Shown: one piece after another, positions 21,345 through 33,100 of the stretch
Numbering within the stretch: position 1 is the stretch's first letter
Layout: the number at the start of each line of letters is the position of its first letter
Source: Adiantum capillus-veneris
Taxonomy: Eukaryota; Streptophyta; Polypodiopsida; Polypodiales; Pteridaceae
Assembly (NCBI GenBank): GCA_014529385.2
Contig: CM043971.1
Coordinates: 27,506,769-27,570,768 of the forward strand
Reading direction: 5' to 3'
Length of the DNA: 64,000 nt
Position numbers and translations under genes: made by a program
The notes under the pieces: generated by a model
What the model was told of the DNA's origin: nothing
The model's database searches: none
Seen by the model: the letters and a program-made list of their open reading frames with translations, nothing else

Positions 21345-21517
21345 ATTTACGTTTATTTACGCTAGATTTAGATTTATGTTATATTAGATTAGATTTAGGT
21401 CTCCATAGACTGCGATGCCTGCATGAAGCGGGTGAAGAAAGCCCTCAATGGAATATAGGGTATTGCTGCCTTCACTCATGGTGGGCTCCGTCGATCCAAA
21501 AGTACTGGTGAAATGTC
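21345..21517 (+). pseudogene. HIPP fragment, copy 2 (direct repeat of 20685-20855)
   Basis: A direct repeat of about 170 bp of the first copy, with the same in-frame stop after the HMA helix. It keeps both cysteines (DCDACMKRVKKALNGI), so it is closer to the ancestral metal-binding motif. It ends inside GSVDPK…VKC where foreign sequence begins. Confidence 0.75.
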
Positions 21518-21520
21518 GAA

Positions 21521-21797
21521 AACATCCGAGAGTTCATCGCCTTCAAGAATTTTAAACATCTTTGCTTTCCACCCTGGAAATCCTTGACCTTGGAAAGAAG
21601 GAACAGAACGCTAGCCTGAAGAAAAGCCATTGACGAGAATAGTCATAGCCATATCTGGTTGCGAGAAGATGTATAAGATAAGATCGCAAAATCTGCACAC
21701 CATATATGATGAAGGCTACAATTGAGAACGAGATAAATATGATGGTTGTGTCTTGTCAACCATAAACGCAAATCGAATTCTCGATAAACATCCAAAG
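21521..21797 (-). pseudogene. Copia family A fragment: gag N terminus and leader
   Basis: Minus-strand match to the first 45 codons of family A gag (start MAMTILVN at about 21653) and part of its leader. It is cut on the left by the HIPP/CACTA junction and on the right by insertion of LTR A3 in the opposite orientation. Confidence 0.8.
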
Positions 21798-22298
21798 TGT
21801 TGGAGCTATATATGGCTCACTCTACTCAACTTAGTCTCACCTATACATTTGTATCTTGTCCTCAATATGAATCAATCTTTGGGAGCATACATGGGGTGTC
21901 TCTTGTCTTGTATCTCTCTCTCTCTCTTTCTCTCTACATCTCAACATGGTATCAGAGCGGTAACGATCACGCGCCAATTCAATTCATGGTGACAAAACAG
22001 TATGTGTATGTGATTCGCATGTAAGATTCAAAATTGCTACAAATTTTATTTTTTGAGCGTTGATTCTTGTTAACTGTGGTTATCTTGTGTTAAGAAAAAT
22101 ATGATTATTGTTTTGTGTGGTGTTTATTGCTAATCAATCTAATCGTTGATTACGTTTTCTTGTTGATGACACCCTAAGCTTCATCTCCATTTTTGGGGGT
22201 CTTTTGCTCAAAATTTGGAGAAATGGGAAAAGCGCAATGGCACATTTCATCCAAAACTTGTTCGTCTCCTCGAGCTCTTCGATTTGAGTTCTAGGTTT
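21798..22298 (+). mobile_element. Copia family A element A3: 5' LTR and leader
   Basis: LTR 21798-21946 (TGTTGG…CAACA), primer-binding site tggtatcagagcgg, then leader that aligns with 9575-9925. It is interrupted at 22299 (…ctaggttt) by the LTR of copia E. The remainder of A3 is not recovered. Confidence 0.88.
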
Positions 22299-22525
22299 TG
22301 TTGGAAATAGGGTTGCAAAGAAACGCACACAGCTTGGAGAAGATGAAGGAAGCTCAAGGCACACAGTGAAGAGTGTGTTACTTAGTATCAAATGGAAAGA
22401 TAGATAGCCCTAGAGTGATGGGCGTATACACAATGCACGGGGGAAAAAACCTCCTAAAGAGGGAAAAAAAGCCCCGGCGGTCCTAGTGTGTTCACACACA
22501 TCACTACCACATGTATATGGTAACA
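22299..22525 (-). repeat. 3' LTR of copia E
   Basis: Bounded by TGTTGG (plus strand) and GGTAACA, followed by aatcccccc, the minus-strand polypurine tract. Confidence 0.8.
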
Positions 22526-25510
22526 AATCCCCCCTGGAGTGATGCGGTGAACGAGAGCTGGCACATGAGTAAAGGGAAGTGCCATGCCCTGAGGACAGGA
22601 TCAGTCCACAAAGCGGAGTAAGCCCAAAGCTTTGTGGAAAGCTTCAAGATTTTCACGAGACAATGCCTTTGTGAAAAGATCTGCAAGGTTGTCCTGTGTT
22701 GGCACATAAGCCAAGTTGATCTCTCCTGCTGAGAGCCTCTCCCTGACATAGTGGTAATGCACCTCAATGTGCTTTGTGCGAGCATGAAAAACTGGGTTTT
22801 TCTCGCAACTGCCAATGCACTCTGGCTGTCAGTGCAGATAGTGTTGGCAGTGTCCTGTCCAACACCCAAACCGGCCATAAGGCGTCTGAGCCATACACAC
22901 TCAACCGTAGCTGTGAAGACTGCCCTGTACTCAGCCTCACAAGTCGAAGTGGCCACAGTAGGTTGCTTCTTGCTCAACCATGATATACATGAACTACCAA
23001 GCATGAAACAAAAACCACTTGTGGACACTCACGTGTCAAAACAACCAGCCCAATCAGAGTCCGAAAAAGCATGTAAGTCTGGCGGCGGATAAAACAAGCC
23101 AAGATGTAAAGTGCCACTAAGGTAGCGGAAAATCCTCTTGACAACCTGCCAATGCTTAGACCCTGGGCTATGCATAAATGTGCTGACCTATGAGACTGCA
23201 AACTGAATATCTGGCTTGGTGTTGCATACATAAATGAGGCAGCCAACAGCAGTTTGGTAAAGAGTGACATCAGCAGGATCGCCAGCATCATGTAGACTCA
23301 ACTTCAAACCTGTTTCCATGGGAGTGGCAATAGGTTTGCAATCCTCAAGTCCAAACTTACATAGCAATGTCTCTATGTAACTTTTCTGACACAAGGGAAT
23401 ACCACCATCACACTGCTTAAACTGTATACCCAAGTAATAATGCAATAGCCCCAAATCTTTCATCTTGAAAGTAGCATTTAAATCATCCTTAAATTCAGCA
23501 ATATGTTTCTCATTTGGTCCAGTGATCAGCAAATCATCTACATAAAGAACCACAATGAGAAGTACATCACCCTCACGCTTTACATACAAAGTGCTTTCTG
23601 TTGGATTGTTATGAAAGCCTCGTTTGACCAAATGAGTGTCAGCTTTCTCATACCAAGCATGAGGAGATTGCTTCAACCCATACAAAGCCTTCTTACATCT
23701 AGACACTTTGTCCTCTTGTCCTTTTATGACAAAACCGCGAGGCTGCGTTACATAAACTTCCTCAAATATGTCACCATTCAAGAAAGCAGTAACAATGTCT
23801 GATTGATGTACATCCCAACCAAAATGAGCTGCCAATGCACAGTAGTCATACGACAAGTGGGAGCAAAAGTCTCTTCATAATCTATGCCTTTTTGTTGTGC
23901 ATAACCCTTTGCAACAAGTCGAGCCTTATGGCGATCCATCTCACCATCCGGCTTGTGTTTCAACTTGTAAACCCACTTCGTACCAATGGCCGTTTTGCTA
24001 GGAGGCAAATCACATAAAGTCCATGTGTCATTTTCTATAAGTGCATCATATTCTGATTGCATGGCAGCCATCCAATTTTCTAAATTCTGTGCTTCATCAA
24101 AAGACAGAGGTTCCTCAACATCATGTAAGCTAGACACAGCCAAAGCATAACAATCTGATGCATAAGATGCATGGTGAGAGCCTGAACGAGTGCGACTAGA
24201 CAAAGGTGCATCCAATTTACTGTCACGCAAAGTGTGCACCAGCCATTTTGGCATACCTCTAGCTTGCTCATTTTTAGCCCTTTCCTCATCAAGTACATCA
24301 TGTACATCTGCATCAGTAATAGGTTGATCTGTAACATTTTTAGAAACCCCCATAGGCTGTAAATTTGCCTCATTGGAACTTACATTCATATTTCCACCAC
24401 TGAAAAGAGGCAACAAAGTGTCATAAATGTCCGTGAGCTTACATTACTGTCTCTAGTACATGACAGCAAGGGCTGAACAGAATCTTCCACAAACACTACA
24501 TCCCGAGAAACCAGAATACATTTTGTTTGCGGATGATACAACTTGTAACCTTTGCTTTCAGCACTATAACCAACAAAAATACATTTGACAGCCTTATCAT
24601 CCAATTTTCTGCGCTGCACTTGTGGCACCAAAGCATATGCCAAACAGCCAAAAACACGTATGTGCTCAATAGAAGGCTTTCTATCATGCCATGCTTCATA
24701 TGGAGTAATAGATTGCAAAGCTTTTGTAGGACACCTGTTAAGTACATAAGTGGCACACATGATGGCCTCAAGCCAAAAAGAATGCGGCAAAGCTTGACTT
24801 TTGACCATACATCGTGCCATTTCCGTTAGTGGCCTGTTTTTCCTCTCAGCAACACCATTTTGCTGAGGTGTATAAGGCACTGTACATTGGTGTTTTATCC
24901 CACGACTAGCCAGAAATGCATTAAATTCATGAGACATATACCCCCCCCCCCCCCCCCCCCCCCCCCTCAATCGGAACGGAGGGTGCCCATAGTACATTTC
25001 GAGACATTTTCAGCCATAGCCAGAAATTGTTTGAAGCACATAAAAACTTCGGACTTCGCTTTAAGCGGAAATACCCATGCATGCCTGGAATAATCATCAA
25101 TGAAAGTCACGAAATATAGGTAATTGCCCAAGGACGGAGTTTGCATGGGCCCACAAATATTATTGTGCACAAGCTGCAACCTGCATGTGGCCCTAACTGA
25201 ACCATCCTTTGGAAACTTAGAACGCTGCATTTGACCCAAAATACAGCCTTCACAAACATGTTTGATAGGTGCTTCAAGAGGCGGCAAAGAAGCAACCAGA
25301 TCAAATTTCTGCAAACGCAGCAAACTGGCAAAATTCAGATAACCAAAACGTGCATGCCAAAGTTTTGCATCTGAAATAGCCCTTGAATCTGCAACAGCAT
25401 TTGCAAAGTTTTGTCCACACTTGTCATACAAAGTGAGCTTATACAGCCCACGGCACAAAAGGCCAGATGCAACAATTTCATCACCAAAACTGAGATCATG
25501 AACTATACAT
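22526..25510 (-). pseudogene. Copia E pol (pre-integrase, integrase, RT, RNase H)
   Basis: Pre-integrase at 25080-25500 (LWHARFGYLNFASL, CEGCILGQ); integrase core (FVTFIDDYSRHAWVF, then TPQQNGVAERKNR at about 24820); RT from about 24000 (WVYKLKHKPDGEMDRHKARL, YEETFAPTCRM, DVHQSDIVTAFLNG, YGLKQSPHAWY). The intact catalytic box LYVDDLLI is at about 23530, and RNase H is at 22504-23028 (STSGFCFMLG, STCEAEYRA, TDSQSALA). Frameshifts lie near 23170 and 23850. A run of 26 C (24941-24966) replaces codons after the integrase RSD, where family members read DNGGEY. Confidence 0.88.
24941..24966. repeat. Poly(C)26 homopolymer in integrase
   Basis: 26 consecutive C on the plus strand, located at the conserved DNGGEY codons of copia integrase, which are naturally G-rich on the coding strand. 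Confidence 0.95.
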
Positions 25511-26119
25511 CTGTAGACGAGAGGAGAGAGAGATGACACCAACATGTACAAGCCCCAAAGTGTGCCCAATGACTATACGAGATGAGTTTATATAGAGGGG
25601 ACCAGGGTGCTATATATAGAGACACTATACATAGCTCAACACCCCTACTCAAATGATGGTCCCTAACTGTGGATGAAAAAACCCTTGGGGGATCAAGGGA
25701 AAAACCCACAGCTCTATATATACCCAATGTTATATTAAAATATTTCAAATGTACATTTACAATGTTCAAAGGAGCTACATCTCTCCTGTTTTACAATGTG
25801 CCCTTTCAAGGGTCTTCTTATAATCCATGCTATAGACGATTGAACTACTACAAATTCTTTGGTAGAGCAACTTCAATATCCTTGAGCCCCCGTACATACT
25901 GCTTGATGAGATTTAAATTCTGTAAACAACATCAACTCAAGAAACATATCAAAACATGAAGGTTAGAAATAAACACATCACATTGTCCTTGGAGACAGTT
26001 CATGACACCGCTCTGGAGACGACATAGAAAAAAATTTAATGTCGATGCAAATCACATGTACACACACATATACAATGTCGACATAAAATAAATGTGATGG
26101 GTCCCAAACCAATTTAAAT

Positions 26120-26410
26120 TATGTAATCATCATGGTATCACATACCATGGTATCAAAGACACTCTTTTTATGTAATCATCATAATGTCACGTACTATGGC
26201 ATCAAAGATGCTCTTTTTATATAATTATCATGGTGTCATGTACCATGGCATCAAAGACACTCTTTTTATATAATCATCATGGTGTCATGTACCACGGCAT
26301 CATGAAACTCTCCATGGCATCAAAGACGCTCTTTTTATGTAATCATCATGGTGTCACATACCATGGCATCATGGAACTCTCCATGGCATCAGAGACGCTC
26401 TTTTAAATTT
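26120..26410. repeat. About 50-bp minisatellite inside element D
   Basis: Five units around 'ctctttttatgtaatcatca' with interspersed ccatggcatcaaagac. The last two units carry a 19-20 bp insertion (catgaaactctccatggcat). Related units occur at 58670-58810 and, inverted, at 59190-59550. Confidence 0.85.
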
Positions 26411-28260
26411 CTTATCTGATCATCAAAAGTCAAATACAAAATGAGATGCTAATATAGATGACAAAATTTGTGATAAGTATCAAAGTGGACGAAATAAAAA
26501 TCATGGCTTCACGAACCATAGCCATGAATAGAGAGGATGCATACGGATAATTGTAACATCACCTTGCATTATCAGAAACCATACCCATGGATGAAGAAAA
26601 GAAAGATGCATCACGTAATATCACCTTGCATCATCAAGAACCATGGCAATGGATGATAACAAATAGAGACCTGTAATAATCACTGATAACAATCCATAAG
26701 AAATCGACGATAAAATAACATAAACATCACTTTTAAACTTTTGACATAGAAGTGACGGAAGAAAATCTATAACATAAGCATGAATTTTTAAAATTTCACA
26801 TATAAGTGACAAAAAGTAATCGAGATCGAGTCCTATCGATACCCGAAAGTGATGAACATTGAGCGTCTCACAACCCTGAAGCCACATAGGAAAGATGCGG
26901 CAACCACTATGCCCATAGCAGAGAATAGTGAGATGATCACTATCAAGATATACCTAGAAGCCCAAAGGAGAAGCCTTAAGAGAGGTCTGTTCTATGATGG
27001 AAAATGTAACAGACCATGTCTGGGCGAAATGTATTAAAACTGGTCATGCATGCTCTTTACTCTTAAAATAATGTGATTTCTTGTTAAATTCATAGCATGA
27101 TCATTAATTTAGACAAGGTAAAAATAGCATGTTCCCTGACGTGTTGCCGCCAGCCGCAATGTGAGGCACCCCACTGAGTGGTGTCAAAGTCGCAAGGGCA
27201 ACTAATTTCCTCTCTCTGTGCTATCATGTTGAAAATTTGTGTGTGCGCGCATGGGTTGAGAACACACAGATTGTGCAACATTATAGGAAAGAGCGCACCT
27301 GACGTGATCGACGGCCATGGCGACTGCAAGCTCGTCATAGTAGCGGCCCAGCTTATTAAGCTAGTTGGTTCTCTCTCTATATATATGAACTTTGCTTCTG
27401 TAGAGGTGCAGTAGTAAGGGTGGGAAAAACCGTCACCAGTCCATCACGTTAATTAGCGCCCCCTATAATTAACAGAGAATTTTTTCTGGCACTAATTAAC
27501 TAACAGAGCCATGGTAGCAAACTAATCGATGACCAAGCAACACCAATAACTTTGCATGTTATTGAGAGGTCAGAGTGCGCTGCTGCTTTACGGCATGATC
27601 CCACCAATGTTATTATAGGCGTCCGCTAAAGAAAGCTCACGCAAGAAGAGCTGAAAAGAAGCCTTCAACTAAAGTACTACTGCAACCTATACCGGCCTCC
27701 TCTCGCGCATGTAATTTACCCCGGCACTATCTTTGGACTGCTATGACAACATCATTGCACTAAATATATTAGACTAGTCTTATGATATCCCAAGATAGGG
27801 TCACTATGCAGCCGATGCTTCCTCTAATTTTGGCATCACTCAACACTTAATTGGAGTGCGCTAAACTGGGTAGCAACAGGGGTGCGGAGCTCTGCTTTTT
27901 CCGCCACCTTTACTCACTCCTGGTAGCTCTCAGCAGCTCGCCTCTTATGTTTTATTACAGTCAATGTTACAAAAGAAAATTAAAAAACATGGTTATCACA
28001 GCCTGGTTCTACTTGCTACTGCAAACTCCTGTTTATTCTGCTCGCTACTGCAAACTCCCAAAAGCACTATATAGCTTTGACCAGTGCACTAATCTACATA
28101 TACTAAGCCTACACAGGCCGTTCTTCTTGTTACATCAAGCTATGTGACGATGAAAAACTTGCATAGAGAGAAGATAGAAATCTTCTAACAAGGCAAATCT
28201 TGTAAGTAAATACATCAGTTAGTCAAAGAAAAAGAGGATTGATACTTAGCTTTGATACCA
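26411..28260. other. Interior of element D without assignable gene
   Basis: Short frames such as 26849-27037 (+, 62 codons), 27178-27414 (+, 78 codons) and 27851-28147 (+, 98 codons) have no recognised relatives. I see no promoter or splice model worth naming. Confidence 0.5.
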
Positions 28261-28307
28261 TGTTGAATTGGAGGGAGAGACCGCATGTAGACGAGAGGAG
28301 AGAGACA

Positions 28308-30057
28308 TGGAAACAAGGATGGTATCATCCACATAAAGAGAAAGAATCACAAAACTGCTACCTTGGTGTTTTATGTATAAGTTGGGGTCTGAAGAGCAAG
28401 AGATGAATCCTTTAGAGGTGAGAAAAAAAATCTAATTTTGTATACCAGGCTCACGAAGCTTATTTGAGACCATATATTGCCTTATGGAGTTAAGCAACAA
28501 GGTCATCTTTACCTGGAATAAAAAACCCTTCTGGTTGTTCCATATAAATTTCCTCTTCCAAGTCACCATTAAGAAAAGTAGTTCGCACATCCATTTGATA
28601 AGCTTCTAAATCAGATTGAACAACAAATTCCAATAAAAATCAAACATTTGTAATGCGAACAACTAGTGGAAAGGTCTCTTGATAATCAACAGCAGCTACT
28701 TGGGAGTAACCTTTTGCAACTAAACTTGCCTTGAACTTGTCAAAAGATCCATCTTCTTTTACTTTTGTCTTATACACCCACTTACACTTAATAGCTATAC
28801 AACCAGGAGGTAGTTCAATTAGTATCCATATACCTTTAGAGATAAAATAATCGTTCTTTGCTTCCATAGCCTCTTGCAATTGATCCTTTTGTGTTTAAGA
28901 AATAGATTCATCATAAGTAACGAGCTCTTCAGAAGTAGAGAAAGCATTATCAACAATATCGTCATCATAAACATGATATGAGCCATGTTCAAAATCAATA
29001 GGCAGATCAACAAAAATATCAATATCATCATTGGCAACATTCGGAATGGATGGTTGTGAAGAGGAAAGCTACTCTATAGGAAGAGTTTCATCATTTGAAA
29101 GAAATGGAAAAGCCTGAAGCAATGATTTGGTATCATCAGAATCAACCATGGACCATGAGGTCCCATAAGCTGCTCGTTAAGAGTAGTATCACGATTCACA
29201 ATTACTTTCTTGGAGAAAGGATGATAGAATTTGTAGCCTTTGGAAGTGTCAGAATAACCAATAAAAATAACTCTAAGACTTGGAGAATCAAGCTTTGTTT
29301 GTGTTTCTTTGGGAATATAAATATACGCAATACATCCAAAGATTTGAAAATGAGATACATAAGAAAGGTCACCTGTCCATGTAGTGATGGCTATCTTATT
29401 AGAGGGTGCATTAGTAGGAATATGATTCTAAATAAATACTATTGTCAAAGTAGCTTCAGTCCAAAAAACACGAGATAAACCAAAATGAATCAGCATACAT
29501 CTTACAACATTGAGAATAGTGTGATTCTTTCGTTCAGCAACGCCGTTCTGTTGAGGTGAATATGGAATAGTGTGCTCATGATGAACTCCATTGTCAGGAG
29601 AGTAACTCACAAAATCTTGAGAAACATATTCGTCTACATTGTCACTATAACGCTTCTTAAGGCGACGACCAATTTGAAGTTCCACAGCCTTGTGGAATTG
29701 TTTGAAAATAGATAAGGCCTCAGATTTCTGTCCAAGTATAAATACAGTCATATACCGTGAGAAATCATCAATGAAAGTAATGAAGTAGAAATATTGTGAT
29801 CTCAAAGAAGGTAGATGTCCACATATATCAGTATGAACAAGATTCAATATGTCATGAGAATGAGTAGTATTTGAAAGAGGAAAGGGTTTACCATTATGTT
29901 TCCCAAGTTCACAAAACTCACAAATTCCCATATGGGGATGGGATTTAAGATCCATGCCATGAAAAAGATCACGACGCTGAAGATCAAAGAGTTTTGAGAA
30001 ATCAACATGAACAAAACAGTGATGCCATACTTTGCAGTCATGATCACCTAGACTAGT
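28308..30057 (-). pseudogene. Copia family A element A4, pol part (RT N terminus, integrase)
   Basis: Minus-strand pol that starts abruptly next to a truncated D LTR. RT N-terminal region at 28390-28880 (DVRTTFLNGDLEEEIY, KWVYKTKVKEDGSFDKFKAS). Integrase at 29428-29955 (HTDICGHLPS, SPQQNGVAERKN, CMLIHFGLSRVFW). Pre-integrase zinc region near 29900 (HPHMGICEFCELGKH). It stops at about 30057 next to the 3' end of A5. Together with 35406-37322 it probably forms one element split by A5. Confidence 0.8.
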
Positions 30058-30189
30058 GAGACAACAGATGTGGAGTGTGCATAGTGCATGGTACCTAAAG
30101 GATTACAATCTCATATATACAAAGCTATTACAATAGCAAAGAAGCTAATCTAGAAAGAGTGAAGCTAATCTAGCAACTCCAAGCTCCGA

Positions 30190-33100
30190 GCGCAAGAGGA
30201 TGAAACGTGACTCGTTGAGGCCTTTGGTCAGAATGTCTGCAATCATCTAATCACTTGGACAGTGTTCAACCATCAAGGTTCCTTTGCGTACTTCATACCT
30301 AACATAATGATAATGGATAGCAATGCGCTTTGACTTATTATGTTGAACATAGTCTTTTGCAAGACTAATAGCACTTTGGTTGTCACACCGCAAGGGTGTG
30401 CTAGAAAGAGGAGAGTGACCAATATCAACCAGCATTTGTCAAAGCCATATCAACTCACGAGCTACAAGTGATGCTGCAACATATTCTGACTCAATCGTAG
30501 AAACTGCAACACAACATTGTTCTTGCTGGTCCAAGAAACAAGACAACCATTTATAAAGAAGCAGTTTCCACTAGTAGATCGCATAGATAAATGTGAGCTT
30601 TCCCAGTATGCATCAGTGTAACCCAAAAGAGAAAGAGATTGTATAGAGTCCGATGTGAGTTGCCGTTGATAGACCAAACCAAAATCTGTAGTGCCTTTCA
30701 AGTATTTCAACACACGCTTTGCTGCAGACCAATGCTTAAGAGAAGGACGTGCAAGATGTTTTCCAAGATAATTAGCAACAAATAGAATATCAGGACGAGT
30801 GTTCATGCCAACAAACTGAAGACATCCAATCAAGTTAGCATAAGGCTGATTTCTGACAAATTGACCGCCATTGTGAGAAGTGTACTTTGTAGAGCTCGCA
30901 AGACAAGGTGTGTTGGCTGAATGTGCAGATTCCATACCAAAATTTTGAATAGTATCTGCAATAAATTTTGATTGTCGAAGGAATAAAATACCTTTTGTAC
31001 GATTCCGTTGGATTTGAATGCCAAGACACGAGTGAATCTCTCCAAGATCCACCATATCAAATGCAGAAGACAATAACTTTTTCACTTGCTGAACAAATCC
31101 TAAATCATTGGAAACAAGGATGGTATCATCCACATAAAGAGCAAGAATCACAAAACTGCTACCTTGGCGTTTTATGTATAAGTTGGGGTCTTAAGAGCAA
31201 GAGATGAATCCTTTAGAGGTGAGAAACATATCAAATTTTGTATACCAAGCTCGTGAAGCTTGTTTGAGACCATATAGTGCTTTATGGAGTTGAGCAACAA
31301 GATCTTCTTTACCTGGAATAGCAAACCCTTCTCGTTGTTCTATATAAATTTCCTCTTCCAAGTCCCCGTTAAGAAAAGCAGTTCGCACATCCTTTTGATA
31401 AGCTTCTAAATCAAGTTGAACAGGAAATGCCAATAAAAATCGAACACTAGTAATGCGAACAATTGGTGAAAACGTCTCTTGATAATCAACACCAACTACT
31501 TGGGAGTAGCTTTTGCAACAAAACGTGCCTTGAACTTGTCAAAAGATCCATCTGCTTTTACATTTGTCTTATACACCCACTTACACTTAATAGCTGTACG
31601 ACCAGGAGGTAATTCAGTTAGTATCCATGTACCTTTAGTGATAAGAGAATCGTACTCTGCTTCCATAGACTCTTTCCATTGATCCTTTTGTGGTGAAGAG
31701 ATAGCTTCATCATCAGTAATGGGATCTTCAGAAGTAGAAAAAGAATTATCAACAATATCATCATCATAAACATGATATGAGCCATGTTCAAAATCAATAG
31801 GCAGATCAACAAAAATATCAATATCATCATTGGCAACATTCGGAATGGATGGTTGTGAAGAGGAAAGCTACTCTATAGGAAGAGTTTCATCATTTGAAAG
31901 AAATGGAAAAGCTTGAAGAAATGATTTAGTATCATCAGAGTCATCCATGGACCATGAGCCTCCCATAAGTTGTTCGTTAAAAGTAGCATCACGATTCACA
32001 ATTAATTTCTTGGAGGAAGGGTCATAGAATTTGTAGCCTTTGTAAGTGTCAGAATATCCAATAAAAATAACTTTAAGACCAAGAGCATCAAGCTTTGTTC
32101 GTGTTTCTTTGGGAACATGAATATAAGCAATACATCCAAAGGTTCTGAAATGAGATATAGAAGGAATGTCACATGTCCATGTTGTGATGGGTATCTTACG
32201 AGAGGGTGCAGTAGTAGGAAGATGATTCTGAATAAATACTGCTGTCAAAGTAGCTTCAGCCTAGAAAACCTGAGATAAACCAGAATAAATCAGCATACAT
32301 CTTACAACATTGAGAATAGTGCAATTCTTTCGTTCAGCAACGCCATTCTGTTTAGGTGAATATGGAATAGTGTGCTCATGATGAATTCCACTGTAAACAC
32401 AGTAATTCACAAACTCACGAGAAACATATTTGCCTCCATTGTCACTACGAAGATTCTTAAGACGACGACCACTTTGAAGTTTCGCAGCCTTGTGAAATTG
32501 TTTAAAAGCAGATAAGGCCTCAGATTTTTGTCTAAGTAAAAATACAGTCGTATACCGTGATAAATCATCAATGAAAGTAATGAAGTAGTGATATTGTGAT
32601 CTCAAAGAAGGTAGAGATCCACATATATCAGTACGAACAAGATCCAATATGTCATGAGAATGAGTTGTATTTGAAAGAGGAAAGGTTTTACAATTATGTT
32701 TCCCAAGAGCACAAAACTCACAAATTCCCATATGGGGATGAGCTTTAAGATCCATGCCATGAAAGTAATGAAGTAGTGATATTGTGATCTCAAAGAAGGT
32801 AGAGATCCACATATATCAGTACGAACAAGATCCAATATGTCATGAGAATGAGTTGTATTTGAAAGAGGAAAGGTTTTACAATTATGTTTCCCAAGAGCAC
32901 AAAACTCACAAATTCCCATATGGGGATGAGCTTTAAGATCCATGCCATGAACAAGATCACGACGCTCAAGATCAAGGAGTTTTGAGAAATCAGCATGAAC
33001 AAAATAGTGATGCCATACTTTGCAATCATGATCACCTGGAGCAGTAACAAAATTTGCTACAGCATCATTGAGAGAGAGTTCAAACAAATTATCGTTTCGG

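Larger units (their letters stand above)
19927..21517 (+). mobile_element. CACTA (En/Spm) element, left part, with captured HIPP fragments
   Basis: Begins CACTACAAGAGACT, the diagnostic CACTA terminus, right after tta (a possible 3-bp target site) inside A2 gag. The subterminal region carries several direct and inverted copies of gcgacgctc / gagcgtcgc, as expected for transposase-binding repeats. Long (CA)n, (CT)n and (GA)n tracts, a minisatellite and two copies of a HIPP gene fragment follow. No transposase is present. The right terminus was not found: sequence changes at about 21517-21521 to a minus-strand family A fragment. Confidence 0.75.
22299..25510 (-). mobile_element. Copia element E, 3' LTR and pol
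   Basis: Different from family A. The left end is a 3' LTR (22299-22525, 227 bp; minus strand TGTTACCATATACATG… to …TATTTCCAACA), with the polypurine tract GGGGGGATT beside it. Pol follows rightward up to the pre-integrase region. At 25511 it joins abruptly to a D-family LTR, so gag and the 5' LTR are lost. It is inserted in the leader of A3. Confidence 0.85.
25512..28306 (-). mobile_element. Non-coding LTR element, family D (about 2.8 kb)
   Basis: The left end is a 3' LTR (25512-25641, truncated at its U5 side), bounded by …agctcaaca and followed by a polypurine-like tract (cccctactcaaat). The right end is the start of a 5' LTR (28261-28306) preceded by agctttgatacca, the complement of the primer-binding site TGGTATCAAAGC. 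A full LTR of this family (155 bp) is at 53633-53787. The 2.6-kb interior has no gag or pol, but includes a minisatellite and several short unassigned frames. Both outer LTR edges are truncated by neighbouring retroelement sequence, so no target duplication can be checked. Confidence 0.6.
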
